From Promicromonospora iranensis (lineage in GTDB: Bacteria; Actinomycetota; Actinomycetes; Actinomycetales; Cellulomonadaceae): a stretch of DNA of 64,000 nt. A model generated the notes under the pieces. That model was not told the DNA's origin. It saw only the letters and a program-made list of their open reading frames with translations, and did no database searches. A program made the position numbers and the translations under genes. Positions 8,529-17,622 of the stretch are shown here, piece after piece (within the stretch, counting starts at the first letter, position 1; each line of letters opens with the position of its first letter). The stretch is from NCBI RefSeq assembly GCF_028994775.1, contig NZ_JAJQMN010000005.1, positions 310,001 to 374,000 of the forward strand, in the 5' to 3' direction.

Positions 8529-11187
8529 CGTGGACTTTGACCTGTTCCGTGACGACCTCGGTATCCCGCACGTGCGGGCCGCCTCGGAGGCCGCACTGGC
8601 CTATGGCCAGGGCTGGGTGACCGCACAGGACCGGGGCCTGCAGATCGAGGCCGACCGGATGCGGGCCGAGGAGCGCTACGCGGAGGTCGCCGGCGCGGCG
8701 GGCGCGGCCTGGGACCGGTTCGCCGCCCGGGAGCGCCTCGCCGCCACGGCCCGGCGCATCCATGACGCGCTGGACCGGCCGGAGCAGGAGTGGCTCGCCG
8801 CGTACGCCGACGGCGTCACCGCGGGGCTGCTCGCCGGCGGGCGGGACGTGCCCGAGCTGGCCGTGGTACCGCACCGGCCGTGGCGGCCGTGGACGCCCAT
8901 CGGGGTGTTCCTCGCGGCGCACGTGCTGTTCAACGGGTTCCCGAGCATCCTGTGGCGCGCGCACGTGGCCAGGCACCTGCACGTGCCCGGGGTGCCCCTG
9001 GAGCAGGTCCTGGGCCTGTTCGCCGCCGACGCCGGCCCGAGCTCCGGCTCGAACGCGTGGGCGGTGCACGGTTCGTTCACGGAGTCCGGCAGCCCGCTGG
9101 TCGCGGGGGACCCGCACCGCACGCTCGAGCTGCCCGGTCCCTACCAGCAGGTCCGGCTGGTCTGCACCGACCCGGACGGCCCCTACGACGTGCTCGGGTT
9201 CGCCTTCCCCGGGGTGCCCGGCATCCCGCACTTCGGGCACGCGGGCTCCGTCGCCTGGGGTATCACCAACGCCGCCGCGCACCACGTCGAGGTGGTCACC
9301 GACGGTGCGGACGGCGCCGGCCCCGGTGGCTGGCACCTGCACTGGCCGGCCCGGGAGCTGTCCGACGTCGGCGTCGCGTCCTGGCGCGCCCTGCTGCACG
9401 CCCGCACCGCGCGCGACGTCGCCGACGCGTTCAGCCGGTGGGTGGACCCGGTCAACCGGGTCCTGACCGCAGACAGCACCGGCGAGGTGCTCAGCATGAC
9501 CGCGGGCAAGGTCCCCGCGGCGGCCGACCGCGCCCTGCCCGCCGCCAAGCCAGCGGACGGCTACGTGGACCTCCCCGCACCCGTCCCGGTGACCCAGGTC
9601 GCCGTCGACGCGAACGAGCGGCCGCGGACCCAGGCGCCCGCCGAGCTGGACGGCCGCCCCGGCCTCGGCCCCCGCGACACCAGGCCCGGCCGCGAGGCCC
9701 ACGACCTGGGCTGGTCCTACGCGCCGCACCGTGCGGATCGGATCCGGCAGCTGCTCGCCGCGGCGACCGTCCCTGAGTCGCCGGAGACGCAGGGGCGCAT
9801 CCACGGCGACACCCGCGACCTGGGCGCGCCCGGCCTCGTCGAGCACCTCGCGGCCGACACCTCGGCCGCCGCCGTGCGCCTGCGCGCCTGGGTGGCGGAC
9901 GGCGCCCACGTCGACGCCGGCTCGTCCGACGCCGCCCTGTACATGCGGTGGCGGGACGCGTTGACCCGCCGCCTCGCCGCGCACCCCGTGTTCGCCGCCC
10001 TGCACGAGCCGCACGGACAGGACCCGGCCTTCGCCCCGGTGCTCGGCGGCGTGCTCGACGTGCCGACGGCGGTCGGCGCCGGGCTCACCCGGATCCTCGC
10101 CGCCGACTGGCTGCGCATCGACTCCGCCGCCGAGGCGAGCGCGGCGCTGGCCGAGGTGGCGGGTGCCGCCGTCGGGCAGAGCGCCGGAGGTGCTGTCGGA
10201 CGGAGCGCCGGAGGCGCCGTCGGGCAGAGCGAGCCCACGTGGGGCGAGCTGCACGTCCCCGACCCCCTGCCCCCGGTACCGGGCCCCGGCGAGCCGACGG
10301 ACAGCGTGGCCCTCGCCCCCGTCTCCGGCAACAACGAGACCGTGCGCTGCACCGGCGGGTCACCCGGCGTCGCGCCCACCGCCTACCGCGGCTCCGTCGC
10401 CCGCTACGTCTGGGACCTGGCCGACCGCGCGGGCAGCCGCTGGGGCGTCCCCTTCGGCGCCGACGGCCGGCCCGGCAGCGCCCACTTCGACGACCAGCAC
10501 GCCACCTGGGCCGACGCCGCCACCACACCCGTCGTCACCGACTGGGACCTCCTGCACCCCGCGGACACCACCCTCCGGCTGCTGAACGGCGCTCGCGGCG
10601 AGGAGGTGTGGCGCCGCGACTTCGGTGCGGACGGCCTCGTCACCGTGCACATGCTCGACCCGGACGCCGATGCCGACGTCCTGCACGGCTGGTTCATCCA
10701 GCCCCGCGCCGCGTTCTGGGGGATGGGCGACCACACGCGCGACGAGGTGCGCGACACCTACGCGTTCGTCGAGTCCCTGCCGACGCACCATGCGTACCTG
10801 GTGCGGTGGGACGGCGAGCCCGTCGTGCTGCTCCAGGCGTACCACCCCGAGCACGACCCGGTCGCCACCGCCTACGAGGTGCGGCCGGGCGATCTCGGCA
10901 TGCACTTCTTCCTCGGCAGCCGCGGCCCGGTCGCCCGGCACGGCTCGCCCGACGACCCGTGGAAGGTGCTCGGGCCGGCGACGCGCGAGTTCCTCTTCGC
11001 CGGGCCGGGAACCCGCCGGCTGGTCGGTGAGCCCGACGCGAACAACAAGAAGGCCCTGCACCGGATGGCGGTCATGGGGTTCACCGCCGGCGAGCGGGTG
11101 TCGTACGAGTCGCCGCAGGGTCCCAAGGTGGCCCGGATGGCCTACCTGACGCGCGAGCAGGCGGCCGTCGGCGGGGTGGTCCGCTAA
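8518..11187 (+). CDS. Penicillin-acylase-family Ntn hydrolase fused to a C-terminal DesC/IucB-like GNAT acyltransferase
   Basis: An 889-residue protein overlapping the synthetase gene by 11 bases (ATG at 8521 is an alternative start). Residues 1 to about 690 are a penicillin-amidase-type precursor. The likely autocatalytic cleavage is at Gly177-Ser178 in SSGSNAWAV, making Ser178 the N-terminal nucleophile of the beta chain. HAGSVAWGITNA and a C-terminal GADGRPGSAHFDDQ segment fit the family. No Sec signal peptide is seen, although many relatives are exported. Residues about 700-889 are a siderophore-type acyltransferase (WFIQPRAAFWGMGDHTRDEV, RPGDLGMHFF, EPDANNKKALHRMAVMGF). The position in the operon implies a role in acyl-chain removal, exchange or maturation of the siderophore. 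PvdQ, an Ntn acylase of pyoverdine maturation, is a distant functional precedent. Confidence 0.85.
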   Translation: MMSNVDFDLFRDDLGIPHVRAASEAALAYGQGWVTAQDRGLQIEADRMRAEERYAEVAGAAGAAWDRFAARERLAATARRIHDALDRPEQEWLAAYADGVTAGLLAGGRDVPELAVVPHRPWRPWTPIGVFLAAHVLFNGFPSILWRAHVARHLHVPGVPLEQVLGLFAADAGPSSGSNAWAVHGSFTESGSPLVAGDPHRTLELPGPYQQVRLVCTDPDGPYDVLGFAFPGVPGIPHFGHAGSVAWGITNAAAHHVEVVTDGADGAGPGGWHLHWPARELSDVGVASWRALLHARTARDVADAFSRWVDPVNRVLTADSTGEVLSMTAGKVPAAADRALPAAKPADGYVDLPAPVPVTQVAVDANERPRTQAPAELDGRPGLGPRDTRPGREAHDLGWSYAPHRADRIRQLLAAATVPESPETQGRIHGDTRDLGAPGLVEHLAADTSAAAVRLRAWVADGAHVDAGSSDAALYMRWRDALTRRLAAHPVFAALHEPHGQDPAFAPVLGGVLDVPTAVGAGLTRILAADWLRIDSAAEASAALAEVAGAAVGQSAGGAVGRSAGGAVGQSEPTWGELHVPDPLPPVPGPGEPTDSVALAPVSGNNETVRCTGGSPGVAPTAYRGSVARYVWDLADRAGSRWGVPFGADGRPGSAHFDDQHATWADAATTPVVTDWDLLHPADTTLRLLNGARGEEVWRRDFGADGLVTVHMLDPDADADVLHGWFIQPRAAFWGMGDHTRDEVRDTYAFVESLPTHHAYLVRWDGEPVVLLQAYHPEHDPVATAYEVRPGDLGMHFFLGSRGPVARHGSPDDPWKVLGPATREFLFAGPGTRRLVGEPDANNKKALHRMAVMGFTAGERVSYESPQGPKVARMAYLTREQAAVGGVVR
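10168..10236 (+). repeat. 24-bp tandem repeats inside the acylase gene
   Basis: Nearly three copies of a 24-base unit encode GAVGQSAG-type repeats. They form a flexible Gly/Ala/Ser insertion in the acylase beta chain around residues 550-573. Confidence 0.85.
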
Positions 11188-11196
11188 CGTCGCGGG

Positions 11197-12057
11197 ATGG
11201 CGACCGAACCGACCACTGCATCGACGACTGCATCGACCACCGAGCCGAGCACCGAGCCGGCCGCTGAGCCGGCCGCTGAGCCGGCCGCAGGGCGGGCCCG
11301 GCCCACCCTGCTCGTCCGCCCGCCGTCGGTACGCCTGGCCGACGGCGAGCTCACCCACCTGGAGCGCGTGCCGGTCGACGCCGACCTGGCCGCGCAGCAG
11401 TGGCAGCGGTACGTGGAGGTGTTCCGCGGCTACGGCTGGGACGTGCGCGCGGTGCCGGCCGCCGAGGCGTACCCCGACGGGGTGTTCGTCGAGGACGCGG
11501 TGGTCGTCTTCGACGGCCTGGCCGTCCTGACCCGGCCGGGTGCCCTGTCCCGGCGCGGCGAGGTCGAGTCGGTGCGGCCGGTGGTCGAGGGAGCGGTGCA
11601 CGAGCTCGCCGAGATCATCGAACCGGGCACGCTCGAGGGCGGCGACGTCCTCAAGGTGGGCCGCACCGTCTACGTCGGGCGCACGGCGCGCACGAATGCC
11701 GACGGCGCCGCCCAGCTCCGGGTGCTGCTCGAGCCGCGCGGGTGGCGCGTCGTCGAGGTGCCCATGACCCGGGCGCTGCACCTGAAGTCGGCAGTGACCG
11801 CCCTGCCCGACGGCACGGTCATCGGGTACGAGCCCTTGGTGGAGGACACCGGAGCTTTCGACGCGTTCCTGCCTGTCCCCGAGGCGGAGGGCAGCGCCGT
11901 CGTCGTGCTGGACCGGACGACGGTGCTGATGTCCGCGGCCGCTCCCGGTACCGCCGACCTGCTCCGGGGCCGCGGGCTGACCGTGCTCACCACGCCCGTC
12001 ACCGAGTTCGAGAAGCTCGAGGGCTGCGTCACGTGCCTGTCGGTGCGGGTGCGCTGA
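11197..12057 (+). CDS. DDAH/arginine deiminase-family amidinohydrolase
   Basis: A 286-residue protein of the dimethylarginine dimethylaminohydrolase (DDAH) fold. It has DGVFVEDAVVV and LTRPGA in the substrate-binding part, LEGGD, a catalytic His in LHLKSAV (about residue 195) and a catalytic Cys in the C-terminal GCVTC (about 277). It would hydrolyse a guanidino compound, such as methylarginine or arginine, to citrulline plus an amine. Residues 3-30 are low-complexity Thr/Glu/Pro/Ala repeats. The gene starts nine bases after the acylase stop. TAACGT, overlapping that stop, could be a -10 for a leaderless transcript. A role in the siderophore pathway is only suggested by position. Confidence 0.82.
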   Translation: MATEPTTASTTASTTEPSTEPAAEPAAEPAAGRARPTLLVRPPSVRLADGELTHLERVPVDADLAAQQWQRYVEVFRGYGWDVRAVPAAEAYPDGVFVEDAVVVFDGLAVLTRPGALSRRGEVESVRPVVEGAVHELAEIIEPGTLEGGDVLKVGRTVYVGRTARTNADGAAQLRVLLEPRGWRVVEVPMTRALHLKSAVTALPDGTVIGYEPLVEDTGAFDAFLPVPEAEGSAVVVLDRTTVLMSAAAPGTADLLRGRGLTVLTTPVTEFEKLEGCVTCLSVRVR

Positions 12058-12110
12058 GCGGGCTCCGAGCCGTCGCTCCAGACCCGCCAGGTGGTGTGGC
12101 CCACGTCACA

Positions 12111-12160
12111 CCCAAACAAGGTGCTTACCCAAACTAACAAGTTGCGGGCGGCGGGATAAT
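12111..12160 (+). promoter_or_regulatory. Putative promoter region of the ABC exporter, with a direct repeat
   Basis: CCCAAAC occurs twice, 17 bases apart (at 12111 and 12128), in the 100-base gap before the exporter genes. GATAAT at 12155-12160 looks like a -10 and lies seven bases before the ATG at 12168, the spacing seen at leaderless genes in this window. No good -35 and no iron box are visible. Confidence 0.45.
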
Positions 12161-12167
12161 GGACCTG

Positions 12168-14081
12168 ATGCCTCAAACAGCCGACAGTTCGAATCGATCT
12201 GATCCTTCGTCCGAGCGCAGCACTCTCGCCTCGATCCGTCGTCTCCACCCCTACGTCCGCACCGCCCTGCCCCGCCTGATCGGCGGGCTGGTCGCGTCGC
12301 TCGGCGCCAGCCTCATGGCGCTCTCCATCCCCGCCGTGCTGCGGTGGGTCACCGACGGCCCGCTCACCCAGGGTGCCCGCGACCACGACTGGTCGGGCCT
12401 GATCTGGTCCGTCGTCCTCGTCGCCGTGCTTGGTGCGGGGGAGGCGGGCCTCATCCTGCTGCGCCGCACCCTCGTGATGTTCCCCGGCACGCGCGTCGAG
12501 GCCGGGATGCGCATGGCCCTGTTCCGCCACCTGCAGGACCTGCCCGTGGCGTTCCACGACCGCTGGCCCGGCGGACAGCTGCTGAGCCGCATCATGGGCG
12601 ACCTCGGCCTGCTGCGCCGCTGGCTCGTGTTCGGCGTCCTGCAGCTCGTGGTCAGCTTCGTGACGATCGTCGTGGGCGTCGGCCTGCTCGTCGCCACGGG
12701 CGGCTGGCTCGGCATCATCTTCCTGTGCGGGTCGATCCCGGTGACGATCCTGGCGTTCCGGTTCTCCAGCAAGTACCGCAAGATCTCGCGGCTCTCCCAG
12801 GACCAGTCGGGCGACCTCGCCACCACCGTCGAGGAGTCGGTGCACGGCATCCGCGTCCTCAAGGCGTTCGGCCGCGGCCCGGACGCGCTCGACCAGTTCA
12901 CCGACCAGGCCGAGGGGTTGCGCGAGACCGAGCTCCGCAAGGCCACGACCGACGCCGGCCTGACCACCGCCCTGCGCGTCATCCCCGAGGTCACCCAGGG
13001 GATCGCGCTGGTCGTGGGTACCTACCTGGTCGCGTCCGGGGACATGACGCTCGGCACGCTCGTCGCGTTCTTCGCCACCGCCCAGGTCATCAACGGCCCG
13101 GTCGTCGACCTCGGCATGACGCTCTCGATGACGCTGAACGCGCGCACCGCCGTTGACCGGTTCTTCGAGGTCACGGACACGGTCAACCCGCTGACCGACC
13201 CGGCGACACCCGCCGACGTCCCGGCGGTCACCCCGGGCCAGGCCGCGCAGGCCGGCGGGCACGTCGCCTTCCGCGACGTCACCTTCCGGTACGACGACGC
13301 CGCCCGCCCCGTGCTCGACCACGTAGACCTGGAGCTGCCGCCCGGCACCACCACCGCGCTGGTCGGCCTGACCGGCTCCGGCAAGTCGACGCTCGCGATG
13401 CTCCCGCCCCGCCTCTTCGACGTGACCGAGGGCGTGGTCGAGGTCGACGGCGTCGACGTCCGCGACATGACGCGCGCCCAGGTGCGCGAACGGGTGGCCG
13501 TCGCCTTCGAGGACCCGACGCTGTTCTCCGCCTCCGTGCGCGACAACGTGCTGCTCGGCGTCTCCGACACCCTCCCGGGGGCCGAGCGCGAGGCGCTCCT
13601 GACCCAGGCCCTGGAGATCGCGCAGGCACAGTTCGTCGCCGGCCTGCCCGACGGCGTCGACACCCGCATCGGCGAGGAGGGCATGTCGCTGTCCGGCGGG
13701 CAGCGACAGCGCCTCGCGCTGGCCCGCGCCATCGCCGCCCGGCCCCGGGTCCTCGTGCTCGACGACCCGCTGTCCGCGCTCGACGTCACCACCGAGGAAG
13801 CCGTCACGGCCCGCCTGCGCGACGTGCTCGTGGCCACGACCACGCTGGTCATCGCGCACCGGCCGTCCACGGTCGCCCTCGCGGACCGGGTGGCCGTGCT
13901 CCAGGGCGGCCGGATCACCGCCGTCGGGACCCACCACGACCTGCTGGCGAGCGACCCGCACTACCGCTACATCATCTCGAGCCTCGAGGACGACTACGAG
14001 GCGCACGAGCACGAGCACGAGCACGACCGTGAGCACGGTCCGGACGAGCGGGACAAGCAGAACGAGGGGGCGCTCTCATGA
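12168..14081 (+). CDS. ABC exporter half-transporter, subunit with degenerate catalytic site
   Basis: About 637 residues: a six-helix exporter membrane domain (residues about 20-320), then a nucleotide-binding domain. Walker A is GLTGSGKST and the signature is [14 protein letters not shown]. Walker B is [12 protein letters not shown], with Asp where the catalytic Glu is expected; the switch His is in IAHRPST. The C-terminus is a His/Glu tail (several EH repeats) that could bind metal. ATG 12168 is preferred over 12159 because it fits a GATAAT leaderless promoter. The stop overlaps the next start (ATGA). Together with the next subunit it probably exports the siderophore, which is inferred from position. 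Confidence 0.85.
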   Translation: MPQTADSSNRSDPSSERSTLASIRRLHPYVRTALPRLIGGLVASLGASLMALSIPAVLRWVTDGPLTQGARDHDWSGLIWSVVLVAVLGAGEAGLILLRRTLVMFPGTRVEAGMRMALFRHLQDLPVAFHDRWPGGQLLSRIMGDLGLLRRWLVFGVLQLVVSFVTIVVGVGLLVATGGWLGIIFLCGSIPVTILAFRFSSKYRKISRLSQDQSGDLATTVEESVHGIRVLKAFGRGPDALDQFTDQAEGLRETELRKATTDAGLTTALRVIPEVTQGIALVVGTYLVASGDMTLGTLVAFFATAQVINGPVVDLGMTLSMTLNARTAVDRFFEVTDTVNPLTDPATPADVPAVTPGQAAQAGGHVAFRDVTFRYDDAARPVLDHVDLELPPGTTTALVGLTGSGKSTLAMLPPRLFDVTEGVVEVDGVDVRDMTRAQVRERVAVAFEDPTLFSASVRDNVLLGVSDTLPGAEREALLTQALEIAQAQFVAGLPDGVDTRIGEEGMSLSGGQRQRLALARAIAARPRVLVLDDPLSALDVTTEEAVTARLRDVLVATTTLVIAHRPSTVALADRVAVLQGGRITAVGTHHDLLASDPHYRYIISSLEDDYEAHEHEHEHDREHGPDERDKQNEGALS

Positions 14082-15940
14082 CGGCAACCACCCAGCCCAC
14101 GACCGGGCCGGCCGACCGCCGTCGGCCCACCGACGCCGCGGCGGACGACGAGACGAGCCTCGGCAAGGAGGCCTCGCGCAGCGTCCGCCGCCGGTCCATG
14201 CGCCTGCTGGGAGACCTGCTGCGCCCGCACAAGAAGGCGCTGGCCTGGGCCGCCGTGCTGGTGGTCGCGTCCACCCTCGGCCAGGTCGCGGGCCCGTGGC
14301 TCGTGGCGGTCGCCATCGACCGGGCGGTGCCGGCCCTGCAGGACGGGTCGGTCACGCCGCTCGTCCTGAGCGGCGCCGGGTACCTCGCGGCCGCCGTGCT
14401 CGGCGGGGTGGCCGCCGGCGCGTACGTGCGGGCCGCCGCGCGTATCGCCCAGGCGGTGCTGCTGGACCTGCGCCGCCGCGTGTTCCGCCAGACCCAGCGG
14501 CTGTCGCTGGAGTTCCACGAGTCGTACACGTCGGGCCGGATCATCTCCCGGCAGACCTCCGACCTGGAGGCGCTGCGCGAGCTGCTCGACGGCGGCCTGA
14601 CCGGCGTCGTCTCGTCGCTGCTGCTCATGGTGTTCACGTTCGTGAGCCTGCTGCTCATCGACTGGCGGTCCGGCCTGGTGCTCGCCGTGGCGTTCCTCCC
14701 GGCGTGGCTGCTCACCCGCTGGTTCCAGCGCATGTCGCAGGTGTTCTACCGGGAGCAGCGGACGGCGTCGGCCCGGCTCATCGTGAAGTTCGTCGAGACC
14801 ATGACCGGCATGCGCGCCGTGCAGGCGTTCCGCCGCGAGCCCACCACCGAGGCCGACTACCGCAAGCTGGGCGAGGACTACCGCGACGCCAACCTGCAGA
14901 TCTTCGGCGTCAACGGCCGGTTCCAGCCGGGGCTCATCCTCATCGGCAACATGACGGTGGTGGCCGCGCTGGCGGTCGGCGGCTGGCGTGTCCTGGACGG
15001 CACGATGGACGTGGGCGTCCTGGCGGCCGTGCTGCTCTACTGCAAGCGGTTCTTCCAGCCGGTGCAGCAGCTCGGCATGTTCTACAACTCCTTCCAGTCG
15101 GCCACCGCGGCGCTGGAGAAGGTGTCGGGCCTGCTCTCCGAGGAGCCCACCGTCACGGAGCCCGCGAACCCGACGTCCCTGCCGCTGGGCGACGGCGGCC
15201 GGGCCCGCGGCGAGTTGCGACTGGACCACGTGCGGTTCCAGTACGGGGACGGACCCGTGGTGCTGCCCGACCTGGACCTCTCGATCCCCGCGGGGCAGAC
15301 CGTGGCCGTCGTGGGCACCACCGGCGCCGGCAAGTCGACGGTGGCCAAGCTGGTGACCCGGTTCTACGACGCGTCGGAGGGCGCGGTGCGCCTGGACGGC
15401 GTCGACGTGCGTGACCTGTCGTCGAGCGACCTGCGCCGCGCCGTCGTCATGGTGACCCAGGAGGCGTACCTGTTCAGCGGGTCCGTGCGCGAGAACATCG
15501 CGCTCGGCCGCCCGGACGCCACCCAGGAGGAGATCGAGGCGGCGGCCCGGGCGGTCGGGGCGCACGAGTTCGTGCTCGACATGCCCGACGGGTACGACAC
15601 CGACGTGAACAAGCGCGGCGGGCGTGTGTCGGCCGGGCAGCGGCAGCTGCTGTCGTTCGCCCGGGCGTTCCTCGCCGACCCGGCGGTGCTCGTCCTCGAC
15701 GAGGCGACGTCCTCGCTCGACATGCCCGGCGAGCGGCTCGTGCAGCGCGGGCTGCAGACGCTGCTCGCGGACCGGACGGCGATCATCATCGCCCACCGCC
15801 TGTCCACGGTGGCGATCGCCGACCGGGTGCTGGTGATGGAGCACGGGCGGATCGTCGAGGACGGCACGCCCGCGGAGCTCATCGCCGGGGACGGGCAGTA
15901 CGCACGCCTGCACGAGGCCTGGCTGGACTCGCTGGTCTGA
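14078..15940 (+). CDS. ABC exporter half-transporter, partner subunit
   Basis: 620 residues with an exporter transmembrane domain and an NBD. Walker A is GTTGAGKST, Walker B is the canonical [12 protein letters not shown], and the switch His is in IAHRLST. The signature motif reads RVSAGQRQ instead of LSGGQ. Combined with the Asp Walker B of the first subunit, this gives one canonical and one degenerate ATP site, as in heterodimeric exporters of the TM287/288 and BmrCD kind. It is the last gene before a strong hairpin. Possible cargo: the siderophore or an intermediate; a drug or lipid is equally possible. Confidence 0.88.
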   Translation: MTATTQPTTGPADRRRPTDAAADDETSLGKEASRSVRRRSMRLLGDLLRPHKKALAWAAVLVVASTLGQVAGPWLVAVAIDRAVPALQDGSVTPLVLSGAGYLAAAVLGGVAAGAYVRAAARIAQAVLLDLRRRVFRQTQRLSLEFHESYTSGRIISRQTSDLEALRELLDGGLTGVVSSLLLMVFTFVSLLLIDWRSGLVLAVAFLPAWLLTRWFQRMSQVFYREQRTASARLIVKFVETMTGMRAVQAFRREPTTEADYRKLGEDYRDANLQIFGVNGRFQPGLILIGNMTVVAALAVGGWRVLDGTMDVGVLAAVLLYCKRFFQPVQQLGMFYNSFQSATAALEKVSGLLSEEPTVTEPANPTSLPLGDGGRARGELRLDHVRFQYGDGPVVLPDLDLSIPAGQTVAVVGTTGAGKSTVAKLVTRFYDASEGAVRLDGVDVRDLSSSDLRRAVVMVTQEAYLFSGSVRENIALGRPDATQEEIEAAARAVGAHEFVLDMPDGYDTDVNKRGGRVSAGQRQLLSFARAFLADPAVLVLDEATSSLDMPGERLVQRGLQTLLADRTAIIIAHRLSTVAIADRVLVMEHGRIVEDGTPAELIAGDGQYARLHEAWLDSLV

Positions 15941-15982
15941 CCGCGTCGGCCGGTGCGGCTGAGCCCGCTCCCGGCGTCGGCC

Positions 15983-16054
15983 CTCTCCTTCGAGGCCTAA
16001 GTTTCTCCGCTCTGAGACGTTTCAGTACGGAGAAGCTTAGACCTCGAAGGAGAG
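15983..16054. terminator. Long hairpin between convergent genes (27-bp arms)
   Basis: The arms 15983-16009 and 16028-16054 are complementary over 27 bases with only two mismatches, around an 18-base loop that itself contains CTGA/TCAG. It lies between the exporter gene and the converging GH43 gene, so it can end transcription from both sides. There is no clear U-tract. Confidence 0.8.
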
Positions 16055-16072
16055 TTGGGTCGCCCGGGTCGG

Positions 16073-17425
16073 CTACTCGCCCGACGGCGGCGTCAGCACC
16101 TGGCCGCTCGGCACCGGAGCACCGAAGCGCGGCGTGCCGTCGCTGTTCCAGGTGATGCGCTGCACGCGGGTCTGGCGTGTGTTGCCGCAGCCCTGGCTCG
16201 CGGTCGTGTTGCCGTGGTAGACGAGCCAGTCCTCGGTACCGTCCGGCGACGTGAAGAACCCGTTGTGGCCCGGCCCGTACACGCCGTTGCCTCGCTGGAG
16301 CACGGGCTGGGAGCTCTTGGTCCACGAGGCGGCCCGCAGCGGGTCGCTGCCGGTCAGCGTGAGCAGCCCGAGCTTGTAGTCAGGCGTGTTGCAGCTGGAG
16401 GCCGAATAGGTCATGAACGTGCGGCCATTTCGCTGCAGCACGGCCGGCGCCTCGTTGACCCGGCTGCCGATGGTCTCCCAGGCATGGCTCGGCTGGGCGA
16501 TCGTGTAGCCGTTCGTGGACACCGTCCAGGGGTTCGACATGCGCGCGATCCGGACCGTCTGGTTCGGCCCGTTCCACTCCGACCAGACGAGGTACAGGCG
16601 CCCGTCGAGCTCGAGGTAGGTGCCGTCGATGTTCCACTGGTTCGGCAGCGGCGTGCCCATGAACTCGTACGGGCCCATCGGGGTGGGGCCGGTGGAGCGC
16701 AGCACGCGCAGCTTCTGCCCGTCCAGGTTGGTCTGGCTGTTGCCCGACGTGTACATGAGGTACCAGGTGCCGCCGATCCGGTGGAACTCGGGCGCCCAGT
16801 GGGAGCAGCACCGGTTGGCGACCCCGGCGTCGTTCCAGACCACCGTGTCCGAGGCGGTCTTCAGGCCCGCCAGCGTCGTGGCGCGCCGCATGATCACCGT
16901 GGAGTCCCACGTCGTGGTCGACAGGTAGTAGTAACCGTCCCAGTACTCGAGCCACGGGTCGGCGCCGTTGGACCGGATGGGGTTGGTGAGGTCAGCGGCC
17001 TGGGCCTGGGCCTGGACCGCAGGGTCGGCGGCAGCCTCGATGCCGGGCTGGTCGGTCTCGGGCTGGTCGGTCTCGGGTCGCGCGGACTCGGAGCGTGTGG
17101 CCGCGGCCTGTGCCGCCTCCTGCCGTGTGGTCTCGGGCGGGGGAGGGACCTGGGTGGTCGGCACGGCCTGGGCGGACAGGCCGGTCGCCGCGGTGACCAG
17201 GACGAGCGCACCCGCGAAGAGCGCACCGACCCGAGTCCGCCGCGCCGCGGGTGGCCGGTGGGGTGCTCGGGGCCGGGGCAGCGTCGGCGGCAGCTGAGCG
17301 GCTGAGGCCGGCCGCGGGCCTGATCCGGTGGTTCCTAACCTGTTGATACCTGGTCCGGTGATACCTGGTCCGGTGGCTCCTGACCCAGCAGGTGGGGCGT
17401 GCTCGTGATGGCGTGGCGTTCGCAT
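16073..17425 (-). CDS. Secreted glycoside hydrolase family 43 protein (arabinanase/arabinofuranosidase/xylosidase type)
   Basis: 450 residues. The N-terminal 65 residues are Pro/Gly-rich, with TGPGI repeats coded by 15-bp DNA repeats, followed by a hydrophobic signal segment ending near LSAQA. A low-complexity Glu/Gln/Pro region precedes the five-bladed GH43 catalytic domain. The expected acids are seen: Asp in NGADPW (base), Asp in NQWNIDGTYLE (pKa modulator) and Glu in SRVNEAP (acid). It should be an exported inverting enzyme on arabinose- or xylose-containing glycans. The ATG has AAGGAG seven bases upstream. No binding module is present. A LacI-type operator lies about 57 bases upstream of the start. 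Confidence 0.85.
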   Translation of the reverse strand: MRTPRHHEHAPPAGSGATGPGITGPGINRLGTTGSGPRPASAAQLPPTLPRPRAPHRPPAARRTRVGALFAGALVLVTAATGLSAQAVPTTQVPPPPETTRQEAAQAAATRSESARPETDQPETDQPGIEAAADPAVQAQAQAADLTNPIRSNGADPWLEYWDGYYYLSTTTWDSTVIMRRATTLAGLKTASDTVVWNDAGVANRCCSHWAPEFHRIGGTWYLMYTSGNSQTNLDGQKLRVLRSTGPTPMGPYEFMGTPLPNQWNIDGTYLELDGRLYLVWSEWNGPNQTVRIARMSNPWTVSTNGYTIAQPSHAWETIGSRVNEAPAVLQRNGRTFMTYSASSCNTPDYKLGLLTLTGSDPLRAASWTKSSQPVLQRGNGVYGPGHNGFFTSPDGTEDWLVYHGNTTASQGCGNTRQTRVQRITWNSDGTPRFGAPVPSGQVLTPPSGE

Positions 17426-17481
17426 GGCGGGCTCCTTGGCGTCGTTGCGGGAGGGCCGGGCGGCTCTGCCCGGCATCGCGA

Positions 17482-17495
17482 TGTTAGCGCTCACA
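17482..17495 (-). promoter_or_regulatory. LacI-family operator
   Basis: TGTTAGCGCTCACA is a near-perfect 14-bp dyad centred on CG, of the type bound by LacI-family repressors of sugar genes in actinobacteria. It suggests substrate-induced expression of the GH43 enzyme. No LacI gene is present in the window, so the regulator must act from elsewhere. Confidence 0.65.
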
Positions 17496-17622
17496 TGGCG
17501 GGGCGAAAAGGGGTGCGAGCAACCGGTTTCCGACACGCCGCACAAGATCGCGTACACGCGGCGGCAGGTGTGCGGGCCACGGGCGAGCCCGCCGCCGAGG
17601 TTTGCGGCCGCGGTTTGCCGGA

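Noticed and set aside
8518-11187. Penicillin acylase as an antibiotic-resistance enzyme
   Set aside because: The gene overlaps the siderophore synthetase gene and carries a siderophore-type acyltransferase, so siderophore chemistry is the better explanation.
12111-12160. Second iron box before the exporter
   Set aside because: The AT-rich repeats do not resemble TTAGG-N-CCTAA; only CCCAAAC direct repeats are present.
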